Shown: one piece after another, positions 1-11,214 of the stretch
Layout of the letters: the number at the start of each line of letters is the position of its first letter
Position numbering within the stretch: the first letter of the stretch is position 1
Assembly: GCF_015706575.1 (NCBI RefSeq)
Contig: NW_024037058.1
Location: forward strand, 18,931,547-18,995,546
Direction of reading: 5' to 3'
DNA length: 64,000 nt
From: Patiria miniata
Taxonomy: Eukaryota; Echinodermata; Asteroidea; Valvatida; Asterinidae
Made by a program: the position numbers and the translations under genes
The notes under the pieces: generated by a model
The model's input: the letters and a program-made list of their open reading frames with translations, nothing else
Told to the model about the DNA's origin: nothing
Databases searched by the model: none

Positions 1-290
1 ATTGTATACGTCTTCACGGAGCAATAATAGGGGAATTCGTCTCCACCAGGTTATCACGAAATAGATATGGATTTCACTCAAAAACTAGGAATTTCCAATG
101 CGTGTTGGTTCGTCGCAAATTGAAGTCATGATTTCAGGAACGGGATATTAAGCCCAAATTTCAGCCCAGGACATTACTTCTGGTTAAAACAGCAGCATTT
201 TGAAAATCACTTTCAAACTCGAAAATTTTAGTACGCGAGAGCAAAGAAATGACTCCACAAGGATACAAATTCCAGAATGTATGTGTAATA
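1..290 (+). repeat. Dispersed repeat, copy 1
   Basis: Shares CTCAAAAACTAGGAATTT, TTTCAGCCCAGGA and AAATGACTCCACAAGGATAC with 33005-33275. It is cut by the window edge. No coding potential seen. Confidence 0.8.
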
Positions 291-374
291 CCCACTGAGC
301 TGAAACTTTAGGATTGGAACATTTTTTCATTGAACTGAGTTTTTGAGTTGTTTTCCCATGCACTTTTTGCATTT

Positions 375-460
375 GCAGTCAAGGTTAGGGGAAGGATGAA
401 GGGTTGTTGGGAGAAGGATTGCCAGGTACTTGGTCAACAAACTCATCCTGTCCGACCCAA
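375..460 (+). repeat. Dispersed repeat shared with 2188-2265
   Basis: GCAGTCAAGGTTAGGGGAAG and AGGATTGCCAG.TACTTGGTC occur at both places. Confidence 0.75.
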
Positions 461-600
461 ATAAATCATTTCCTTAATACACTCGCACACTTCACAATTT
501 CCTTTTCTGAAATAACTTCAAACAGTGTTGTGGTCTCTATGTTCCTCGCTATGAAGTCCTTTATATGGTTAGGGTTGGGGTTAGGGTTAAGGTCCGGGGA

Positions 601-1252
601 AGAGACATGAGGAACGTTCAGGATAAGGAAAAAAAAAAGTGGAACCCAAACCCCAAAATTATATTTCATATTTAAAATAAAATATGTAGCACCAAAAATA
701 ATAATGACTGGAAAGCCAATTTCATAAGCTACTTTTAAATAAAAAAATAACTATTATTGTTCAATCCGTTTAAAGAATATCATATTTAAACACAATGACC
801 ATAAAACCTCTTTCGTCCAAAAATGCGATTTCAAGAATCATCGTCACAATTGCCTTCAAAAATCACCAGCGATAAAACAACAGTTTAAAAGTTAAAAATA
901 TTCAACAAGTGGATTTTATAAATCAGATTGTTTGCTTAACCAGGGTTGTTAATAAAGATAATGTGTACTACAGTTGTTGACAGTTGTTAAAACAAGTATT
1001 CTGTGAATTTTTTTTTGTTTTGTTCCAAACAGTCAGAATACACAATCGATTGCTTTAATTTTTTTTTTTACGGTTTTAGGGTCATTGCGTTCAAATGGTG
1101 ATATTCTTTGAACGGATTGAGCAATTTCAGTGATTTTTTTTCATCTAAAAGTAGCTTATGAAGTTGGCTTTCCAGTCATTATTTTCCAGTTTTTTTTAAA
1201 TGTGAAATATATTTTTGGGGGTTTGGGTTCCGCTTTTTTGACTCACCCTGTA
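601..1252. mobile_element. Mariner-like palindromic MITE
   Basis: The right end reads ...TTTTTTGACTCACCCTGTA. Long inverted repeats pair GTGGAACCCAAACCCCAAAA and CTACTTTTAAAT with the right half (AAAAGTAGCTTATGAA, GGGGGTTTGGGTTCC). The left terminus is eroded. Same family as 24530-24945. Confidence 0.7.
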
Positions 1253-1483
1253 TAAAAGGAACCGAGGAACACTGGACTTAAATGAGCCTACTGGGAACAT
1301 AGGGACGGGTGCTTACCAGGGACTGGGGAACATAAAAAAAAAACAGTTTGGACTAATATCCATCCACCAATCTATCCTCCGTTTGGATTTCTCCGTATTC
1401 TTACTCAAATATGTCTCCTTTTTATTTTACACACAAAACGTAGTTCTTTGTTGACATCTTGATTCATTTCTTTATTTTTCCAG

Positions 1484-4400
1484 CGTGCCAAAAGAGATTT
1501 AGTTGACCCTGATGTGATTGTCCGTAACCGGAGGGTAAGACTATACATTTCTTAAGACTTTGGTCGGAAGCAAACGTTTATTGAAACAACAGTCATTTTG
1601 AAAATCTTTGTGTATATATTTTTTAACAGGAATATTGTAGATACTTCTCGTAAGACAAAACAAATCCTCTTGTGTTTAAAGTTAAGCTCTTATATTCGCA
1701 GAAGTTTGCTTAAAGAGGAGGGGGTATAAACGTGGTTTAATGTACAGACTGCACACAAAAAGGGGTGCCAGCACTTTTGAAGACCATGCTTCCCCCATTA
1801 AGAGTTCAAGTAAGGTATACTATAGGGCTAGCGCTTCATTTGGAAGATTTACCGTGAAAGGATGAAACGTTATAGAACACATGGGTATCAATCGGTTGGG
1901 GGACGTGTGGAACATCCCCCCCCCCCCCCCCACTTTGTAAAGTGGGGGATATATATCGTTTGTTTCCCCCTCCCCACTGTTTCCGTCCCAGAAAAAAAAA
2001 TGTAGACTATATTTGATTCTTTAGCTCAGAATATGATTCAATGACTCCAAACTAAAAACAAATGATGTTTAAATGATGATCTTTTGCTAAAAAAAAATTG
2101 GTTAAAGTGCGGGTCAGAAATGGCCTCAGATCGCACCATAGAGCGTCTAGAATCCAAAATTCCCCGGGGCCCTGAAGTGGGCCCATTGCAGTCAAGGTTA
2201 GGGGAAGGATGAAGGGTTGCTGAGAAAAGGATTGCCAGCTACTTGGTCAACTAACTCTTTTTCATTCGCGCTCCCATTAGTTTTGATCAAGGAATGTCCC
2301 CTCCCCTTTTTGAAAAGCAATTGACGCCCTTGATGGGACAGCAGTGCCAGATGCCATTGTAGGTCATTCATCAAGGACACATAACTTTCTTAATAATTTG
2401 TAAATTTTCCTCAAATCCGAAGAGTGCACACAATGTATGTTATAATTACTGTACTTTGTAAATGTAGTTCTTTGATTCTTTTGGTACAAGTTTGCACTGC
2501 CTAGTGCTTATCCCTGAAAACACCCCCCCCCCCAAAAAAAAAAAAATCTGGAAGTTTGACTAACGGAGAAAATTAATTTATGGATACCCGGGTAGTTTGA
2601 TTTTGTTTTGTTATTTGTAAACTTTGTGTGCATGTGCATGCACAGCCATTGAAGATACGTGGACTGCGAGTGTCATCCTTAGTGACGGCTCGCTTCACTA
2701 AGACAGTGGTTGAGAGCTTTGTGGTCAACCCAGCAGAGATGAGCCAGGAGATCAACTTCTACATGGAACTACCCAAAGAGGCCTTCATATCTGGCTTTCT
2801 GATGTAAGTCGGGCATTTTGAAGGCTTCTCCAAAAGTTGTAGTCGAGTCCAATACAGGTCAAATCACAAGTCCATCATCAGCGAAATCACAAGTCGAAAC
2901 ATCACAATTTAAATCACACGTCCATCACAAGTCAAATCATAAGTCAAGTCAGAAGTCCATCACAAGCATGGGCGTCGCCAGGATTTTTCTAGAGGAGGGC
3001 AAAGCACATTTTCCCCCGAAATCCCTGTACTTTTCCAGCGTATCATTCGATTTATCATTTTTCGAGGGGGACAGGGACTTTTAAACCAGAGGGAGCACTA
3101 GGGCCCCCTTGCCCCCATCCTCGCGACGCCCATGATCACAAGTCAAGTCACAAGTTGAAGGCAAGTCCATCACAAGTCAAATCACAATCCCATAACCAGA
3201 GAAATCACAACTCCATCACAAGTGTAATCAAATCAGAAGCCCATCACAAGTCAAGTCACAGGTCTATCAAAAGTCGCATCACAAGTGATACCACACGTCA
3301 ATTTGAAGTCCTTCAAAACCCCAATTAAGTCAATCGCCAATCACTAGGTCACAAGCGGGAATCCAAAGTCTATCACAAGTCAATCTCGTGTAAGATCAAA
3401 ACCAACAGGCGATGTAAAATATGTACCGCTCATTTGAATACCATGTAGCTTGACTTGACTCAATGACTTGTGGTCGACTTATATACATGTATACTAGTTT
3501 TATTTCGACAGGGTAGCCTTTTCAATTATTTAAACTGATATTCTTAAGGGCCCTGATTACATTAAAATAAATGATTGAATGAATTTAAAAGGGTACATGG
3601 ACACCAACGAAAACAGTTAACAAAACCAAAATTCTTAAAGAATAAAATAAAATAGGTCAAAGAATTTAAAACAAAATATTTATAAAAAATCAAACTTTAC
3701 GTAAGATTAAATATGTGAAAAACGAAACGAAGGTAAGAGGACCAAACTGTTAAAACAAAGAAAAGAAAATTGTTAGAAATTAACTCTACTGAGTGGAGCG
3801 CTAGGACTGTGGTATACCCTCCTATGCTCATATACAGTCCTATATAGCGCTCCACTCAGGAGAGCAAGTTAGATATCCACATTAAAGCAAGCACGATGAA
3901 GTTAAAGAGATAAAAAAAAAAGCCAGAAAGATACATATGAATATTTATAAATAGCAACCACAAAAGACATAACAAGTATTGCAATGACCTTGTGAGAACT
4001 TGACCAACTTTTATTTTTAAGATGGCATATTGCTTTAGGGAGAGATTTGCTAAGACGATCGCAGACGTCTTCCGTCAAGTCCTTGGTCAACAATATAACA
4101 AAAAGTATGTCGACAAAGGGCAAAGCCCTATATAAAAATTGGCCAGCTCCCTCGATCGTGACAATGTGTTTATAATGACAACAAACACACTCATGGAGAA
4201 GTTCTAAACTTCAAGATTTTTTCCAACCTTGCACAGAGAGACTGATGGTGTGGTGTACAACTCGCGGGTGGACGAGAAAGAAGCAGCCCAACAGGCCTAT
4301 GACCATGCCAGAAGACAGGGACAGACTACCGGACAAGTCAAACAAACGTAAGTACAGGCCCCAGTAGATCGGGTGTAGTGGCCTGGCATTAGCTGGCACC

Positions 4401-7400
4401 ACCGACACATCCTTATTGCTTGGCTAGAATGTCAGACAAGTCGACCGTTGAGACAACTCGACCGTTGAGACAACTCGACTCGGGACAAGTCGACCGTTGA
4501 GACAACTCGACTCGGGACAACTCGACTTTATGGAAATGTATACACGTGGAGCGGAAAAAGTTGCACTCGATGCACAGAGGGCGCTCCGATCTGGTGGCCG
4601 TCGCGCCGAGTCGACGTGTCTCAACGGTCGACTTGTCTTTCCATTTATCGCACATACGGTCGAGTTGTCTCAACAGTCGAGTTGTCTCAACGGTCGACTT
4701 GTCCCGAGTCGAGTTGTCTCAACGGTCGACTTGTCTGACCCCCCTTGGCTAGGGCTAACAGTAATACAAGTATCTACATGGGAAGCGGCTTCATCCACTT
4801 CCGTTGCATATGTACATTTGCACGCCGTATAGCCAAGTAATTCAGACGTGGCTTGGTCTACAGGGTGCAGCCTTGTATTAAAATTCCCAGAGACACTAGT
4901 GCTGAATGCCCATACTCCAGAATTCTTTTTAAAAATACTAACTCTCACAGGTATTTAAGCTGCACAGAAAAATGATGATCAACATGTCATCTTTCAATTT
5001 CTTTTCATTTTTTTGGTGGGTTGACCATTGACTTTTCGAGATATTCTCACCCAAAGAAGACGACCTCTTTTTTCCCCGAAGCGGACAAGTAGCCATTTTG
5101 AAAAACGATCCCTCCACAACATGGCAAAATAGTGCCACTTTCGAGCCCAATTGCATCCAGAATGCTCAGAATTGGAAGCCACAAGTCCGGGCCAGAGGTT
5201 CCTTGCCATTTCTCTTCAATTCCCTAATAACAGGCTCTGAGTACGTATAACCAGTGGCGTAGCCGGGGGGGGGGGGGGGGGGACAGCCCCCCCCCCCCAT
5301 GAAACCTTGTCGCCCCCAGTCGCCCCCACTGAGATTTTGAGTCTCTAAAAAAATTATCATTGATCTACATGACGCCCCCCCATGAAATGTTCCAGCCCTC
5401 CCCCAGCGCCCCCCCACTGAAAAATTCCTGGCTACGCCACTGCGTACACAGAGGGCGCTAGCCATGGTGTCCGATAATCTCTTTCACAAAATGCTCAGAA
5501 TTGGAAGCCCCATGTCCTGGCCAGGGGTTCCTTGCCATATCTCTTCAATTCCCTAATAACAGGCTCTGAGTACGTACACAGAGGGCGCTAGCCATGGTGT
5601 CCGATTGTCTCTTTCACAAATGGAAATGCAGGTTTTGAAAAGCATTTTGGGTAGACGCGCACATAACCCGGTATATGTCTATACAACATCTTTTCAATGG
5701 ACGATATTTTTTTATCTGTCAATTGTAAACGATACTTGAGGTTGAGCATTGATTTTCTATCGGGAAGATAATAGTGCTCCAACCCCCTTCCCAAGGTTCT
5801 TCATGTGGCAAGTTGACTCACTTGCCTCCCCCCCCACCCTCTGGGTATGCCACTGCTCTCCCACTCATTGGAGGCAAGATTTTGTTTAGGACTTGAAGTC
5901 TTGAATTGGCATTTCTGTCGCTCCAGGTCTGAGGAGAAGAATGACTTCACCATATCCATCAATGTCGAGGCAAGAAGCAGGCTGAGATTCAATCTGACTT
6001 ACGAGGAACTTCTGAAGAGAAAATACGGATATTTTGAGAATATGATTTCTATTACTCCAGGCCAGGTCAGTGCGAGATTTACGCTCAGTCCAAATCTTTT
6101 GTCCTATCATTTAGGGCTTTTGTCTGTTACAATTACCTTTTGATAATGCTGTGCAGAATGATTCAACAATTTCTCAGACTCTACAGTGTTTTACTAAAGA
6201 GGTCACTACAACGCAAGCCTATACATGCAGGGTGAGTAACAAAACGATACACAAATTTCGGGACCATTGTTTTAGTGACGTTCTGCGTGAAGCACTTTCA
6301 AAATCTATGATGCGAAAGCCCAATTTCTTTTAGTACAAGAATCATTCAAATTACTAATGTACTTTTCAAGTTACAGAATTTTAAACACAACCATTGTTTT
6401 AAAGGTAGAGTCCATCATTTGCAGCCATCCGCAAAGTAACTGGCGTAATTATTGTTGAAAAACTAACTTGGTTGATAGATAGTAAGGAGACTAAACTCCC
6501 TGTGAAATTATTCTTTCTGGGAAGCTGTCATTTTGAAGTAATCAACGAAAGAAGGCATTTCCAACGGTGATTCTTAAGAAGCACCGTAGGAAAATTTAAA
6601 TTAGTAGTTCGTTTTGTTATTCAGCGCAGCGCGCACAAGTATTCGAACGACGCACATGCGCGCGCGGTTGTTATAATTCGTCGGATCAGTGCGCGACGTC
6701 GCGTATAGTTGCAATTCAAAACAATTCAAAACATGATTCAGCAACTTTTGATTTGAAATTGAGATCTTAGAATGCTGTTTTTCTCGGAATGTACAGCTGA
6801 AGCTTAGCTGAAACTTCATCAGGTTAGTTGCTCAGTATCCTTCATTAGATTTTGAACTCTTTTGTTGCTTCAAACGAACAAAATGCACAAATTACAAATG
6901 ATGGACTCTACCTTTAAAGTTCTGTCCACGGATCACAAGAAGGTAAGCGTTCGTTCAACCAAACAAAACCAAATCACATAGGGATGTGTGTGAATTGTTT
7001 TCGTTTTGCTAAAAGAACGCACACCTTTTTCGTGATCCGTGGACAGAACTTTAAAAAGGTGGTTGTGTTTAAGATTTCGCAACTTGAAAAGTACATGAGT
7101 GGTTTGAATGATTCTTGTACTAAAAGAAAGCTTATGAATTGGGCTTTCATATCCTAGATTTTGAAACCAACAATGGTCCCAACATTTGGGTTTCTTTTTG
7201 TTTTTGACTCACCCTGTTGTAAAGAATCTTTGCTGCGCTGCACAAATTTATAGCAATTATTTTTAACTTTATTATTTAACTTAATTATTTGGGGGAAAGA
7301 AATTACTGAAACATTATTTTTTTCACTGGAATCGCGTAAATCTGTCAGCTGACTTTCTTTCTTTTCTGCAGACCGTTGACCATCTTATAGTTGATGTCCA

Positions 7401-10400
7401 CATCACTGAGCCTCAGGGAATCAAGGAGGAATCCGTGGATTTCTTCGTCAAGAAACTCCTGACGAACGGGAGCGAAGAGGTTCAGCGGCCAGAGTGGGCG
7501 CGGCTGAAGGGCCAACACAGTGATCGCGTCAGCGTACGTTTTCACCCGACCCCTGAGGAGCAGGAAGCTCTGTCCACCAGTGGCAACTTTGGCAAGTTTG
7601 TTCTGCGTTATGACGTCATCCACAGGCAAAATGCAGGGAATATTGAGGTAAAGAACTGGATTTGTAGTCAGTAGCATCTCAAGTCAAATCGTAAGTCTGT
7701 CACAAGTCAATTACAAGTCAATCACAAGTCAATCGCAAGTCAGTCACAAGTCAGTCACAACTCAATCACACAACAATCACAAGTCATTCGTACAAACATT
7801 AAAAGTCAATCAGAAGTCAATCACAAGTCAATCACAAGTCTGTCACAAGTCAATTACAAGTCAATAACAAATCAATCGCAAGTCAATCACAAGTCAATCA
7901 CACAAAAATCACAAGCCATCCGCAAGTAATGTCACAAATAAAAGGAACGCCCTTGTTGGAGTTTTACATTCTTAATAAAAGAGATGAACTTAAAATATTT
8001 TTTATTTACAACTTAAACAAAAACAATTAGGGTCTTTCCGGTTGTAGAGGTGGGCACTGGTTTAATCAATTTTTTATTTTAATCACGAATCTAGCATAAT
8101 CACTTTAAGAAGTTTGCAGATGTTATAAAAAATGTACAAAAAAAAACCAAACAGGTAATACAGACTATATTTTGTAAAATCATTATGGTTGTCTTTTTCT
8201 TCTGCACAGATATTCAACGGCTATTTCGTGCACCATTTTTCACCAGAGGGAGGGTTCCTGCCCATACAGAAGAGTGTCGTCTTTGTTCTGGACACCAGTG
8301 GATCGATGAGCGGAACGAAGATCCGCCAAACTAAAGAGGCCATGGACACCATCCTCTCCGATCTCCGGAAGAAGGACGAGTTTGGTATCATCACTTTTTC
8401 CTCCTCGACCCGAGCGTGGAGGTCTCGCATGGTGCCTGCCAACAAGGCGAACATTGAATCTGCCAAAGATGGAATACAAGGGCTGCACGCAAGAGGAGGT
8501 TTGTATAGATTTACCTTTTTTTTTTTGGTTTGCACTGCAAATTTGGTGAAGATTAAGGTTATTTTTTGAAAAGAAGTTGAGCAATAATTTTGTTGACCTC
8601 ATTAAATTTTCCTGCAATGAACTTATAAGCATTGTTTAAAACTAAAAATGTTATCACAAGATGATTCCGGTGTGAAGGTGTTCCAAATCCTGTCAATTGA
8701 CCTTCATCATGCTGCCACCATTTCAGTCATTTTCCCTGTATCCAATAACAGCACTGAATGATAATGTTTTTTGTGCAAAAGGAACCAGACTATTTTTCCT
8801 TCCAGCCTCTCTTTGGTTACGTTGATTTGAATGGGAAAAAATCTCATGGCCGCAACATGATAATGGACTATAACTCTCTGAGTTCAGTGAGCTTACTGCA
8901 GATAAACTTTTCTGCAACTTAACCTGGAGAGTCGAGAATTCTCCTTATGAAATTGCTGTCATTAAGGGCACAACATTCTCCCTCCCGCTGCAAATAAACG
9001 TCTATCGATATAATTCATGCCCCACTTTTACCACAGGTACCAACCTCCATCGTGGCATAGTTGATGCCATCGAGATGCTGCAGGATGCCCAGAACAATGA
9101 TCTCTCCACCGTCGGGAAGTTCTACCTTATCATCGTGCTGACGGACGGCATGCCAACTGTTGGACAACTGACCGAACCACATGCCATCAGCAGAGACATC
9201 CGGCGTCGTCTGGATGGCCGATTCTCTCTCTTCTGCCTTGGGTTCGGAGACAACGTGGACTACACGTTCCTGGAACAGCTCTCCTTGCAGAACAAGGGCC
9301 TGGCGCGGAAGATCAAGGAGGACTCGGACGCCGGTCAGCAACTCGTGGGATTCTTCGACGAAGTCGCCACTGCGTTGTTGGTCAACGTTAGGATCAGGTA
9401 TGACGCCCGCATGGTCAACGTCAACAGCATTTCGGAGACTGTCTTCCCGACTTACTTTGAGGGGACGGAGTTGGTGGTAGCCGGCCAGCTAGCGGCCAAC
9501 GATGACCTGCCAAACACACTGAACTGTGTGGTGGCCGCTGAATCTGGTGGGGTTGAGATTCAGCTGGAGCTTGAGACAAACGTCAAGGTTTGAACCGACA
9601 ACTTCACTGTACTTTCAAAATTAATATTTGTTTCTCGATTTGATTGATTGCTGTGTTACATGTATTACAAGTTTGAAAATATATTTAAACAATATGCTGG
9701 TAGTGAAAGACTTTGTAAAAAAGTATGAGGCGCGGAATGAACCAACGTCAATATGGAACACTACGCCAGCTATGTCCCAAGGGCGGATACAGAACACAAT
9801 TTTTTTTGGGGGGGGGGGGGGCAAAGATAAAAAAAATGTGTGGGTTCAAAATAATACGGCGTGGGGTTCGGGGCCCACTTAACTGGCCCCAAACATTTTT
9901 TTTATTCTAGATGCTTTGTTGCGATCTGAGGCAATTTCTGACAACTTTAACCAATTTTTTTTTGAGGAAAAGACGGTGGTGTATGCATTGTTTGCCTTTA
10001 TTGCGACGTCACTTACAAAAAAGGGTTCTTTTGGGGGGGGGGGGGGCATGGCCCATGTTGGGCCCCCAGGATCCGCCCTCGCTGTGTCCCAGTATATTCC
10101 CCACATTGATTTGACTGAAGCATTTATCCACCCTGCTTGCATTGACAGGAGGAAAGTCACGCTCTTCTCAGCCCACACACTGTGAACAACTTCGCCCAGC
10201 GACTGTGGGCCTTCCTGACGATCAAGGAGCTCCTGCAGAAGCGCATTGCGGCGGTCGGTGACAGCGAGAAGGCAGAATTGACACAGAGGGCGCTAGAGCT
10301 GTCCCTCAAGTACCACTTTGTCACCCCGCTGACGTCGCTGGTCGTCGTCAAGCCCGACGAGGAGGATGCCCTCATCGGAAAACCGCAACCAAGGGTTGAA

Positions 10401-11179
10401 CGGCCTGCATTTGAAAGAGTAATGATTCTTAGTCACCCGCCTGGTACGTGTTTACTATGCAATCCGTGCACAGACACTGTAGATGGTACTTTTATGTCCT
10501 CTTTCAAAAGCCACAGAATTAAGGAGGAAGACGCCGCGAGCACTGCTTTGTCCGTGTGGGACAATGTATGCACAACTTATGTTATTCTGAAAGTGCATTG
10601 CTATGAAGCCCGGGAAGGGACAGGGTAGAATTTTTTTTTGGGGGGGGGATTTGCTAATTCGTTCGCACGAATTGCTAATTCGTTCGCACGAATTGCTAAT
10701 TCGTTCGCACGAATTGCTGATTCGTTCGGCAGATTACTAATTCATTCCCACGAATTACTAACGCGTTCCTGGATGCACGAGTAAGCAATTCGTTCCCACG
10801 AAGTAGGAAATCGTGCGAACGAAATAGCAATTTGTGCGAACGAAATAGCAATTCGTGCAAACGAAATAGCAATTCGTGCGAACGAAATAGCAATTCGTGC
10901 GAACGAGTTAACAATTCGTGCGTAGGAATTCGTGGGAACGAATTAGGAATTCGTGCGAACGAAATATGAATTCGTGCGAACGAATAAGCAATTCGTGCGA
11001 ACGAATAAGCAATTCGTGCGAACGAATTAGCAATTCGTGTGAACGAATTAGGAATTCGTGCGAACGAATTAGCAAATTCCCCCCCAAAATATCCACCCTG
11101 TCCCTTCCCGGGCTTCATATATTGCACAAGGAACTTGTCACGGACGGTCACGTTGATCCAACATTCAGTGGCGTAGCAG

Positions 11180-11214
<35 letters not shown>

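Larger units (their letters stand above)
6226..7217. mobile_element. Outer palindromic MITE with two elements nested at its centre
   Basis: Left end GCAGGGTGAGTAAC and right end TTTTTGACTCACCCTGTTG. The arms pair through CGAAAGCCCAATTTCTTTTAGTAC and its complement near 7110-7160, as far as AACACAACCA. The centre holds two further palindromic elements, 6398-6919 and 6914-7055. Confidence 0.8.

Noticed and set aside
560-600. Interstitial telomere repeat
   Set aside because: GGTTAGGGTTGGGGTTAGGGTT is only three to four imperfect units, too short to call.
404-669. Short open frames on both strands, 404-669
   Set aside because: They lie in TTAGGG-like and MITE sequence with no splice or homology support.
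8221-8632. Minus-strand frames opposite the vWA exon
   Set aside because: Antisense shadows of a strong ITIH exon.
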